In this document: positions 1-6,030 of the stretch, piece by piece
Numbering within the stretch: position 1 is the first letter of the stretch
Layout: the number at the start of each line of letters is the position of its first letter
Assembly (NCBI GenBank): GCA_007133715.1
Contig: SLMF01000050.1
Coordinates: 1-6,166 of the forward strand
DNA: 6,166 nt
Source: Planctomycetaceae bacterium
Lineage (GTDB): Bacteria > Planctomycetota > Planctomycetia > Pirellulales > Pirellulaceae
Direction of reading: 5' to 3'
Translations under genes and position numbers: made by a program
The notes under the pieces: generated by a model
Database searches by the model: none
Told to the model about the DNA's origin: nothing
What the model saw: only the letters and a program-made list of their open reading frames with translations

Positions 1-482
1 CGCAGCCTGCCGGACACGATCCGGAAAGTCAAGCTCAAGAGCGCGCGTCCGGCGGGGAATTCGCCAGCGGAGCTGCCGGCGGCGATGGGACGGGAACTGC
101 CGCTCATGGCCGTCCCGGCGGCGGCATGCAAAGCATCGCCGCCGAGCAGGGCGCCAATTGGGCCCTGCCTCGCAAACCACCCCGGGCGACCGGAATCACA
201 CGTCCCCTGGCCGTCGAGTGCCGTTCCGACCAACTGATCATCCTGCCGGAATCCCACGACGGCCGACCCGCTGACATCTATCCCTTGCACGGGCCCATGC
301 GACCCGCGATCGAAGACTTCGTCGCCGGTGTGAACCAACGCGTGGAACGCTGGGGGATGGCAGTCGCCGGCGGATACTGGAAACCTGTCCTCCGCGTCCG
401 TGTGGCACCCGATGCCGAAGATCGCTTCTATGAATTGAGCCTGCTGTTGCACAACAGCGGCTTCGAGGTCCAACGACGCTGA
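1..482 (+). CDS. Partial envelope protein, C-terminal domain related to the downstream ExbD-like protein
   Basis: The reading frame is open from base 3 to the TGA at 480-482, so the window holds the last 159 residues of a gene that starts upstream. The ATG at 126 lies inside a Gly/Ala-rich low-complexity stretch and is not a credible start. The visible part has a flexible linker rich in G, A, S and T (bases 3-145), then 'NWALP' and a basic proline-rich segment. A compact domain follows, beginning 'RPLAVECRSDQLIILPES' (base 201 on) and ending with alternating hydrophobic strand and helix from 'WKPVLRVRV' (base 378 on). The strand-helix ending resembles the end of the next protein ('TITVWVYPDSFDEFRQLK'). 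I infer a soluble periplasmic domain carried by an N-terminal anchor that lies outside the window. The stop is 27 bases before the next ATG, so the two are probably one operon. No named family is recognised; a conserved planctomycete hypothetical is most likely. Confidence 0.8.
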   Translation, partial: QPAGHDPESQAQERASGGEFASGAAGGDGTGTAAHGRPGGGMQSIAAEQGANWALPRKPPRATGITRPLAVECRSDQLIILPESHDGRPADIYPLHGPMRPAIEDFVAGVNQRVERWGMAVAGGYWKPVLRVRVAPDAEDRFYELSLLLHNSGFEVQRR

Positions 483-509
483 ACAACCGAACCCGGACCC
501 CCAAACATC

Positions 510-1490
510 ATGCCTCGACGACGACCCGATACCACCGAAGCCCCCGGACAGGATTCTTTCCTGGACATCGTCGCCAATCTGGTGGGAATTCTGCTGATCC
601 TGATCATGGTCATCGGCGCGCGCGCGACCGATGCCATGGTGCGGAACATGCACGAGCACGAGGAGCAGATCCCGCGGATCGATGTAGCGGCCGCCCGCGT
701 GGCAGCCGAATCGGTCGAGCGGGACATCCACGAGGTCAACACCCGGATCAAACGCCAGGAGCTGGAGATCGCCTACCGTCGCCGCGAGCGGGATCGCATG
801 TTGCAGGTGATCGGGCAGGTGGAGCAGGAACTGGATCACGAAAAACAGGATCTGAGTGACGAACAGCGGGCTCAGGTCGAAGCCCAACGACAGTTGGCGA
901 GGGCTCGGGACGACTGGGAAGACCTGTCGATCCAATTGGAAGCCCTGCGCAACGCCCCGAACACCCCTCAGGTCATCAAGCATCTGCCGACGCCGATGGC
1001 CAAAACGGTCTTCGGACGCGAACTGCATTTCCGCCTGCACGCCGGACGCATCGCTTACGTGCCCTGGGATGAACTGGCCGCGAGACTCCAGGAAGATGCT
1101 CCCCAGCAGATTTGGAAGCTGCGGGACGCCCCGCGGGTCACCGAGACGATCGGCCCGATCCAGCATTTCCGGATGACCTACACCCTGCGGCACTCCCCAG
1201 ACGGCCGTCGTGCCGAACTGGAACGCTTTGTCTTGGTTCCCACCCGCAACGACCTGGGTGAGCGTCTGGAAGAGGTGGGGCATCCCACGTCGAAATTCGA
1301 GAGCATCCTCAGCCAATACGATCCGAACCGCACCACGATCACGGTCTGGGTCTATCCAGACAGTTTTGACGAATTCCGGCAGCTGAAGCTGCAACTTTTC
1401 CGCCGCGGTTACGCCGCTGCCGGGCGCCCGCTCCCCGCCGGACACCCGATAGGGGGCTCCCCGGAAGGGACCCGCAGCGCTGCCCAGTGA
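510..1490 (+). CDS. ExbD/MotB-like membrane-anchored coiled-coil protein
   Basis: This 326-residue protein has a short basic N-terminus (MPRRR), then one membrane helix at about residues 17-37 with an acidic residue at its start ('DSFLDIVANLVGILLILIM', Asp19). A long charged coiled coil follows (about 55-150, rich in E, R, Q and L), then a soluble domain from 'KTVFGRELHFRLHAGRIAYV' (165 on) to the end. ExbD, TolR and MotB share this plan: a single N-terminal helix whose Asp takes part in proton flow with an ExbB/TolQ/MotA partner, and a periplasmic domain. The anchor motif is one I associate with planctomycete proteins of this type. No OmpA-like peptidoglycan-binding motif is visible. The start has no clear Shine-Dalgarno site (nearest GGA is 12 bases away), which fits translational coupling to the gene ending 27 bases upstream. 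Function as a proton-driven envelope component is inferred; a purely structural coiled-coil anchor is the alternative. Confidence 0.82.
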   Translation: MPRRRPDTTEAPGQDSFLDIVANLVGILLILIMVIGARATDAMVRNMHEHEEQIPRIDVAAARVAAESVERDIHEVNTRIKRQELEIAYRRRERDRMLQVIGQVEQELDHEKQDLSDEQRAQVEAQRQLARARDDWEDLSIQLEALRNAPNTPQVIKHLPTPMAKTVFGRELHFRLHAGRIAYVPWDELAARLQEDAPQQIWKLRDAPRVTETIGPIQHFRMTYTLRHSPDGRRAELERFVLVPTRNDLGERLEEVGHPTSKFESILSQYDPNRTTITVWVYPDSFDEFRQLKLQLFRRGYAAAGRPLPAGHPIGGSPEGTRSAAQ

Positions 1491-1641
1491 ACTCAGCCGG
1501 ATCGGCCCAAACGTCGTGGAACGCGGTTTTCCCGTCACCCTGAATACGAGGGGGATTCGATAGGACGTGCGGGAACGCAAAGCCCGCGAGATCCGCTTGA
1601 CCCGCGGCCGCTCCCCGGTTGTCCACCCCGCCCGATTTCAG

Positions 1642-1670
1642 TTGACAGAAACCCCTTCAAACGTGATGAT
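1642..1670 (+). promoter_or_regulatory. Putative sigma-70-type promoter for the HEAT-repeat gene
   Basis: A perfect TTGACA -35 box lies at 1642-1647. After exactly 17 bases comes GATGAT at 1665-1670, which matches TATAAT at four of six positions. Transcription would start near 1677, giving a leader of roughly 58 bases before the ATG at 1735. The short tandem TTAGGTTAGGTT overlaps the expected start point. The prediction rests on consensus alone; planctomycete promoters are poorly characterised. Confidence 0.5.
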
Positions 1671-1724
1671 TAGGTTAGGTTGCGACCGTGGGGAACGGGA
1701 GCAGATCGTTCGGCCCAAACATAC

Positions 1725-1728
1725 GGAG
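1725..1728 (+). promoter_or_regulatory. Shine-Dalgarno site fixing the start at 1735
   Basis: GGAG at 1725-1728 sits six bases before the ATG at 1735. It decides the start in favour of this ATG over the in-frame GTG at 1567, because the protein then begins directly with a signal peptide. Confidence 0.7.
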
Positions 1729-1734
1729 ATTGTC

Positions 1735-3441
1735 ATGACTCAGCGAACCGCTTGGGGCCTCGCCCGAACCCTTGCCGGTACATGGCTACTCGGGGTAGCT
1801 CTGCTCGGAGCGCAACAGGCCCGTGCGCAAGCGGGTCCGAATCAGTACGAAATCCTCCCCGTGCCCGAGCGATTGCGGGACGGCTCTCCGGAGGAGGATA
1901 AACGCCTCAAGACGGAGCTGGACCGCCAAGCGATCTCGGTTCTCAGAGGCGATGCTTCCCTGAACGATGAGCAGATTCGCAGCCGCTTCGATGGTTACTT
2001 CACACAGTACTATTTCGCCATCCTGACGCACCCGAAGCATCTGTCTCGCTGGCCCGAACGGCGGCTGGAGTTCCTCGACCGGCGGCTCGGCCAAGCGCGA
2101 TCGCAGGCGGCACATCAGCATCTGCTGAATTTAACGATTCGCATGATGGCCGGCATTGTTCGTGGCAACTTCCACCCGGCGGCCCGCTACAATGCCATGC
2201 TGTTGATCGGTGGCTTGAACAGCACCGAGGCATCCACAGTGGGGGAACGTCGCCCCCCCGTACCGTTGAACAACGCGTTGCGGTTCATGCTGGATGAACT
2301 CCAGGACCCCGAGCAACTGGATGCGGTTCGGGTCGCGGCCTTGAACGGGATTCTGCGGCATGCGCGTGTCGATCGGCAGCTGCCTCGGGAAAACCGGCGT
2401 TTGGTTGGAAACAATGCGGAGAAGATGATCGTCGATGCGATGCTGGCGATCATCGGGCAGGGCGAGCCGCCGGAGGGGCGAAGTGAGGAAGGGCATGATT
2501 GGCTCCGGCAGCGGGCGATCGATGTGCTGGCGATGCTGGGAAGCGGACAAAGCCGGGTGGTAGCAGCCTTGCAAGAGATCGTGCGTGACGAGGAAGCCCG
2601 GGTGGTTTTGCGATGTGCCGCGGCGGAAGCGCTGGGTCGGCTCGTGTACCCCGAGGATGCCAACATCAACGTGGCCCAGCTTGCTCGACAATTGGGCGCG
2701 GTCGCGGCGACCGCCTGTTACCGGGAGATCGAGCGCGTCGAACGGCAGCTGGAGCGCGAGGGCACGCCGAAGCCACCTCCCCACGCTCCCCGGCGACCGT
2801 TGGGGGCCGGTGCCTTCGGAAAGCCAACCGTGACCGCTCATCAAGAACGCGGCCCCATGGCCTATCGCATCGACTTGACCCGCCGACGCCTCAAACATCA
2901 GTTGCAGCAGGTCCGTAGCGGGTTGGCGGGAACCGGCACCAATGGCACCGGAGGCTTGGCGACCCTGGTGGAAGATGAGGAGCTGACCGAGCGATTGCAG
3001 AGTTATGTGAAGGCGATCGACGCGGTCATCGCCGAAACCGACAAATCGGACCATTTGGATCAATGGGCGCTGGTCACGGTGCTCCGCCCTCAGGCTGGCA
3101 ATTTGGAAGAGGTGTTCGGCGTCACCGTCGAGCAGGAGGAGCCGTTGGATGAGATGGATTTGCTAACCCAACCACTGGAAGAGGGGCTACCGGAACTACC
3201 GATGCAGCCGATGCCGGACGCCGAGCCACCGTTTGATGAACCCGAGATGCCTGCGGACGAGCCGGAAGTGCCTGCCGATGAACCGGATTTTCCGTTGGAT
3301 GAGCCGGAAATGCCCGCCGATCAACCCGAGCTGCCTTTCGACGATCCGGACTTGCCGATGGATGAGCTGGATATTCCGGATCAGGAACCGGACCTGCCGC
3401 TGGATCTTCCCGTCGATGAGCCGGATTTCGACGTGCCGTGA
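1735..3441 (+). CDS. Secreted HEAT-like repeat protein with acidic proline-rich heptad tail
   Basis: The 568-residue protein starts with a Sec signal peptide: basic start MTQR, hydrophobic core 'LLGVALLGA', likely cleavage after 'ARA' at residue 31. An all-helical body follows. Residues about 147-310 contain HEAT/PBS-lyase-like helical repeats, for example 'HPAARYNAMLLIGGL' (147), 'WLRQRAIDVLAMLGSG' (256) and 'EEARVVLRCAAAEALGRL' (286). A basic proline-rich linker and another helical segment carry it to about residue 465, where composition changes abruptly to an acidic/proline tail (466-568) with a heptad repeat from 501. HEAT-like repeats normally make protein-protein contacts and no catalytic motif is visible, so a scaffold role outside the cytoplasm is the reasonable inference. 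It has its own promoter candidate and the nitroreductase begins 31 bases after its stop on the same strand. The specific family is not recognised. Confidence 0.85.
   Translation: MTQRTAWGLARTLAGTWLLGVALLGAQQARAQAGPNQYEILPVPERLRDGSPEEDKRLKTELDRQAISVLRGDASLNDEQIRSRFDGYFTQYYFAILTHPKHLSRWPERRLEFLDRRLGQARSQAAHQHLLNLTIRMMAGIVRGNFHPAARYNAMLLIGGLNSTEASTVGERRPPVPLNNALRFMLDELQDPEQLDAVRVAALNGILRHARVDRQLPRENRRLVGNNAEKMIVDAMLAIIGQGEPPEGRSEEGHDWLRQRAIDVLAMLGSGQSRVVAALQEIVRDEEARVVLRCAAAEALGRLVYPEDANINVAQLARQLGAVAATACYREIERVERQLEREGTPKPPPHAPRRPLGAGAFGKPTVTAHQERGPMAYRIDLTRRRLKHQLQQVRSGLAGTGTNGTGGLATLVEDEELTERLQSYVKAIDAVIAETDKSDHLDQWALVTVLRPQAGNLEEVFGVTVEQEEPLDEMDLLTQPLEEGLPELPMQPMPDAEPPFDEPEMPADEPEVPADEPDFPLDEPEMPADQPELPFDDPDLPMDELDIPDQEPDLPLDLPVDEPDFDVP
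3235..3438 (+). repeat. In-frame acidic heptad repeat, D-E-P-[ED]-x-P-x
   Basis: Six regular 21-base units (starting 3235, 3256, 3277, 3298, 3319, 3340) encode DEPEMPA, DEPEVPA, DEPDFPL, DEPEMPA, DQPELPF and DDPDLPM. Degenerate units follow: DELDIP (3361), DQEPDLPL (3379), DLPV (3403) and DEPDFDVP (3415) before the TGA. Acidic residues and the two prolines are nearly fixed, while position 5 is always hydrophobic (M, V, F, L). Codons for the same residue vary between units (GAT/GAC, GAA/GAG, CCC/CCG/CCT), so the peptide is better conserved than the DNA. This points to an old repeat kept for its protein property rather than a recent slippage product. Confidence 0.85.
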
Positions 3442-3461
3442 CCTTTGCTCCCCGTTGGTAT

Positions 3462-3467
3462 GGAAGG
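3462..3467 (+). promoter_or_regulatory. Shine-Dalgarno site fixing the nitroreductase start
   Basis: GGAAGG lies five bases before the ATG at 3473. The frame is open further upstream through the acidic tail of the preceding gene, so this site, together with homology beginning at the 'RRSVRAY' motif, chooses the start. Confidence 0.65.
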
Positions 3468-3472
3468 GCCCG

Positions 3473-4009
3473 ATGAATCCGAAACTGCAGCTTCTGTTTG
3501 CGCGGCGGAGCGTGCGCGCGTATCGGAGCGAGCCGGTCGCCGCCGACGTGGTTCGCGATCTGTTGGCGGCGGCGATGGCGGCCCCTTCGGCCGTGGCCAA
3601 GGATCCCTGGGCTTTTATTGTGATTCGCCAGCCGGAGACGCTGGCCGCGATTGCGGAGGGCTTGCCCAACGGCCAGATGTTGGCCAGCGCCCCACTGGGG
3701 CTCGCCGTCTGCGGCGACCTCCGTCGCGCACAGGGTGGCGAGTTGTCTTACCTGCTGCAGGATTGTTCGGCAGCCATCGAGAACCTGCTGTTGGCTGCCC
3801 AGGCCCTGGGCCTGGGCGCCTGTTGGCTGGGAGTGCATCCACGTCCGGAACGTATGGCCCACCTCCGCTCGCTGCTGAACATTCCGGAACCGGTGATCCC
3901 GGTAGCCATGATTGCCGTGGGCTGGCCGGCGGAATCTCCGGAACCTCGCACCCGTTACCGGGACGACGCCGTGTATTTCGAGCGTTTTGGCGGCGGGACG
4001 GACCGCTGA
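3473..4009 (+). CDS. Nitroreductase-family FMN-dependent oxidoreductase
   Basis: This 178-residue cytoplasmic protein shows the nitroreductase fold's landmarks in order. 'ARRSVRAY' (10-17) is the N-terminal FMN-phosphate-binding arginine/serine motif. 'AAPSAVAKDPWAFIVI' (36-51) is the second FMN loop. 'SYLLQDCSAAIENLLLAA' (92-109) is the central dimer-interface helix, followed by 'LGLGACWLGVHPRPERM' (112-128) and a C-terminal 'PRTRYRDDAVYFERF'. Such enzymes are usually FMN-bound homodimers using NAD(P)H to reduce nitro compounds, quinones or flavin substrates; the substrate here cannot be read from sequence. Length is at the compact end for the family. The second loop usually reads APS-x-x-N-x-Q-P-W, but here Ala42 and Asp44 replace the Asn and Gln, which may mark a subfamily. 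There is no signal peptide. It lies 31 bases after the HEAT-repeat gene with no terminator between, so co-transcription is likely. Confidence 0.92.
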   Translation: MNPKLQLLFARRSVRAYRSEPVAADVVRDLLAAAMAAPSAVAKDPWAFIVIRQPETLAAIAEGLPNGQMLASAPLGLAVCGDLRRAQGGELSYLLQDCSAAIENLLLAAQALGLGACWLGVHPRPERMAHLRSLLNIPEPVIPVAMIAVGWPAESPEPRTRYRDDAVYFERFGGGTDR

Positions 4010-4027
4010 ATACCGGTTGCGCCCCTG

Positions 4028-5806
4028 CTACTGACGTCGCAGGGTAAACCGCGTGTAATGGAATCCGGTGGCCTCGTCCGTCAGCAGGCTGCCGCCGGGA
4101 GCCAGGTAGCGCGCGATGACGGAGAAAGGCGGCAGCGGGTGTTCCCGCAGGGCCCCGTCCAAGGCTCCGAACAACGGATTGGCCGTACTTTGAGCGGCCA
4201 GCTGATCCCGGGTGGCATCGGCGACGGCCAACTCGTACAGCAAACGCATCGATTCCTCCGGCCGGTCGAAGGAAAACAGGCCCGGACTCTGACCGCCGTC
4301 CTGCCGCCGAATCCGGCTGGCGATCAGCTTGTAGTCCAATTCGTGGCCCAGCGAGACCGAGGCATCGGACTGCGTGATCACCGCCTGGCGGAGCAGTTCG
4401 CTGCTATCGGACAGCAACAGATAATCGCCCAGCAGGGCAAAAGCCGGATCCGGCTGGCGGACCAGGGCCTGATCCGGCGTCGAAGCGGGCGACGCGGTCT
4501 GGGTCAGCTGCCAGTACTCGGTCATACCCCACGAGCGGCGTTCCAATTGCCCGCCCAAGTGCGATGTCAGTTTCTGCCACGTGCTGCGGAAGCGTGCGGG
4601 GTCCTTCAGCTGGAACCCGACCAGATTCGCGCGGCTGTTCAGCCGGGCCGGGCGGACCATCCAACTGGTATGCGACATTCGACCCGTCAGTTCACCGAGA
4701 AACTCTCGCTCGAAATCGATCCCCAGGGGAATCGAGAAACGTTGATCCACGTCGCGTCGCAAAGCACCCCCGCCACGAATGGCGTCGTACAACGCACGCA
4801 GGGCCGGATACCCTTGCTCGATATCCCACCGCAGGCTGGTATAGCTAACCGCATCACGGGGAACCCAGTTCTCGGGTGTCACCTCACCGCCTTGCAGCGC
4901 CGTGACTTCGAACACGCCACGCCGCGGGCGCTGGAGCAGCAAGTGCACGTTCACCAGGTTGTCATACTGCTCGGTGACCAAACTCAGGGTGCCCCCGATT
5001 CCACGGATACCATCCAACCCCAACGGGTTCAGGAGTGCCAGAAACACTTGGCCTGGGACGCTGCCTCGGGCCACTCGCCGGGTCAATTCCAACGCGTCCA
5101 CGAAGAACGCCGCCGTTGGCGGTTCCTCCAACTCGCCGCCGCACCGCTTCATGATCGCCGCGTACGCCGAGTTGTCTGACAAGCGGCTGCGAGGTTGTCC
5201 CTCCCACGCCAGCAGCAGCTCCGAAGCCACCCGCTCGCTGCTGGTCAGGATCAGGGTGCGATCCTTTTGAATGTAGGCAAACTCCCGGTTCGCTTGCGGC
5301 AGTTGATGGATCACCATTTCCGCGCCCTCGGAGCGGACGGTACGGCGGCGAGTACCCTGTTCGGCCAAACCGGATTCCACGCGAGCCAGCAACTCCTGGA
5401 CGGTCGGCGAGTCGAGATCGGTATCCAGCAGCAGGACCAGCGCCGGACGTTCCTCGTCGGGTCCGACAAGTGCCAGGGCAATTTCGCCCTCGGGTACTGC
5501 CAGCAGTTCCTCCGGCGTCACGCCCAAGGTCCCTTCGATTCCCTCGGCGGCTTCCAACAACGCTGCGAAGACATGAGCCACCAGGGGCCGCACTTGGTCA
5601 TCCTGCGCGATCCGTCCCCAAGTCGATTGCTCGAACTGCTCGATCATTTCCGGCACATTCGCGATGCGCAGGTAGACCAGCGTTTCGGAGGGCAATAAAC
5701 GCGGAGCCGGCGGGCGAGCCGTGGCCTGACGCGGCAGAACCACCAGAAATACTAAAACGAGCACACCAAAAAGTCGGAATAAAAACAGGTTGTGACGCGT
5801 TTCCAT
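4028..5806 (-). CDS. Secreted DUF3352-like protein with two repeated halves
   Basis: The 592-residue product begins METRHN, followed by a hydrophobic segment (about 12-24) and a likely signal peptidase site after 'ATA' at residue 30, so it is exported or held by an uncleaved anchor. The mature part opens with 'LLPSETLVYLRI' (37-48), the 'P-x-[DE]-T-x-x-Y' opening I associate with DUF3352-type proteins. Two similar segments, 'FAYIQKDRTLILTSS' (176 on) and 'FALLGDYLLLSDSSE' (456 on), each lead to a Y-x-x-I helix 36-39 residues later, suggesting two homologous halves of about 280 residues. No catalytic motif is seen and the function is unknown. GGAG at 5813-5816 is six bases from the ATG at 5806; the adjacent ATG at 5809 would add one residue but is only three bases away. 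The frame runs open to 6151, but that extension precedes the signal peptide and is rejected. The gene converges on the nitroreductase. Confidence 0.85.
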   Translation of the reverse strand: METRHNLFLFRLFGVLVLVFLVVLPRQATARPPAPRLLPSETLVYLRIANVPEMIEQFEQSTWGRIAQDDQVRPLVAHVFAALLEAAEGIEGTLGVTPEELLAVPEGEIALALVGPDEERPALVLLLDTDLDSPTVQELLARVESGLAEQGTRRRTVRSEGAEMVIHQLPQANREFAYIQKDRTLILTSSERVASELLLAWEGQPRSRLSDNSAYAAIMKRCGGELEEPPTAAFFVDALELTRRVARGSVPGQVFLALLNPLGLDGIRGIGGTLSLVTEQYDNLVNVHLLLQRPRRGVFEVTALQGGEVTPENWVPRDAVSYTSLRWDIEQGYPALRALYDAIRGGGALRRDVDQRFSIPLGIDFEREFLGELTGRMSHTSWMVRPARLNSRANLVGFQLKDPARFRSTWQKLTSHLGGQLERRSWGMTEYWQLTQTASPASTPDQALVRQPDPAFALLGDYLLLSDSSELLRQAVITQSDASVSLGHELDYKLIASRIRRQDGGQSPGLFSFDRPEESMRLLYELAVADATRDQLAAQSTANPLFGALDGALREHPLPPFSVIARYLAPGGSLLTDEATGFHYTRFTLRRQ

Positions 5807-5812
5807 CATCTT

Positions 5813-5816
5813 CTCC
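5813..5816 (-). promoter_or_regulatory. Shine-Dalgarno site of the DUF3352-like gene
   Basis: On the minus strand GGAG lies six bases before ATG 5806 and three before ATG 5809. It supports a start at this ATG pair instead of the long open extension upstream. Confidence 0.65.
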
Positions 5817-5861
5817 ACGGGAAAACGAAACCCCGACCGGTGGCGTGGGGTTACAAGTGAT

Positions 5862-5890
5862 GTGCCAATCCTCGTATGGCCTGCTACAAT
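5862..5890 (+). promoter_or_regulatory. Putative promoter of the rightmost gene
   Basis: TACAAT at 5885-5890 matches the -10 consensus at five of six positions. GTGCCA at 5862-5867, 17 bases upstream, matches TTGACA at four of six. Transcription from about 5897 would give an unusually long leader of roughly 160 bases before the ATG at 6057. Confidence 0.45.
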
Positions 5891-5894
5891 GATA
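5889..5894 (-). promoter_or_regulatory. Possible -10 element for the DUF3352-like gene
   Basis: Read on the minus strand these bases are TATCAT, five of six to the -10 consensus, about 80 bases before the ATG. It overlaps the plus-strand TACAAT by two bases. No good -35 box is found 16-18 bases upstream on the minus strand, so the call is tentative. Confidence 0.25.
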
Positions 5895-5925
5895 GATACC
5901 CGGCCAAGCGGTTGCGGGTTTTGTG

Positions 5926-5995
5926 GTCCCGGAGAATCGATCGCCAGCTGGCGAACCGATCTGGTCGATGCTGTCCCGGGGCGAATCCGTCGCCA
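5926..5995 (+). repeat. Imperfect direct repeat in the leader of the last gene
   Basis: GTCCCGG followed shortly by a GAATC..TCGCCA block occurs twice: 5926-5946 and 5973-5995. The seven-base part is identical, the 13-base part matches at 11 positions (GAATCGATCGCCA against GAATCCGTCGCCA), and the second copy has two extra bases between the parts. The copies start 47 bases apart. They may be a repeated regulator site or parts of an RNA structure. Confidence 0.45.
5936..5960 (+). promoter_or_regulatory. Palindrome / stem-loop in the divergent intergenic region
   Basis: TCGCCAGCTGGCGA at 5941-5954 is a perfect 14-base palindrome. As RNA it forms TCGCC/GGCGA with an AGCT loop, extended by ATCG (5936-5939) pairing with CGAT (5957-5960) across a small internal loop. 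It could be an operator dyad on DNA or a leader hairpin on RNA. There is no T-run after it, so it is not an intrinsic terminator. Confidence 0.45.
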
Positions 5996-6003
5996 AGCCA
6001 CGC

Positions 6004-6030
6004 AAGCCGAGACGCGTTTGCACTCGGCTT
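6004..6030 (+). promoter_or_regulatory. Stem-loop just upstream of the last gene's ribosome binding site
   Basis: AAGCCGAG at 6004-6011 pairs perfectly with CTCGGCTT at 6023-6030, giving an 8-bp stem with an 11-base loop. It ends 14 bases before the AGGGGA Shine-Dalgarno site. The sequence after it (CACTCGCTAAGAAAA) has no T-run, so a role in translation or mRNA stability is more plausible than termination. Confidence 0.5.

Larger units (their letters stand above)
1491..1734. other. Intergenic region upstream of the HEAT-repeat gene
   Basis: This 244-base gap holds a promoter candidate at 1642-1670 and the ribosome binding site at 1725-1728. The 11-base string TCGGCCCAAAC occurs twice, at 1502-1512 and 1710-1720. 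A weak 5-bp inverted repeat at 1569-1587 (9-base loop, no T-run) is not a convincing terminator. I see no RNA gene. The frame of the downstream gene stays open back to a GTG at 1567, but the residues encoded there do not look like protein of the mature gene and the signal peptide begins at 1735. Confidence 0.6.

Noticed and set aside
615..625. Alternating GCGCGCGCGCG run
   Set aside because: It simply encodes the 'GARA' residues after the membrane helix with GC-rich codons; it is too short to call a structural element.
1420..1431. CGGGCGCCCG palindrome near the end of the ExbD-like gene
   Set aside because: It is a 10-base GC palindrome within coding sequence, with no partner motifs around it.
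1569..1587. GCGGG/CCCGC inverted repeat as a terminator for the ExbD-like gene
   Set aside because: The stem is only 5 bp with a 9-base loop and no T-run, and such pairs are common in GC-rich DNA.
1567..1734. GTG start giving a 56-residue longer HEAT-repeat protein
   Set aside because: The extension would bury the signal peptide inside the protein and overlaps the promoter candidate. ATG 1735 has GGAG six bases upstream.
2131..3063. 310-codon open frame on the minus strand
   Set aside because: It lies entirely inside the HEAT-repeat gene. Its product has no signal, domain or sensible composition, while the opposite strand has a signal peptide, helical repeats and a ribosome binding site.
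3233..3472. Upstream in-frame start for the nitroreductase
   Set aside because: The extra residues are an out-of-frame reading of the acidic repeat. Family similarity begins at 3473, which also has a ribosome binding site.
3445..4047. 200-codon plus-strand open frame overlapping the nitroreductase
   Set aside because: Its Arg/Gly/Pro-rich product matches no fold, and the overlapping frame carries all the nitroreductase motifs.
4058..5179. 373-codon plus-strand open frame opposite the DUF3352-like gene
   Set aside because: It is a shadow frame of GC-rich coding DNA. The product is rich in Q, R and G without domains, whereas the minus strand has signal peptide, repeats and start signals.
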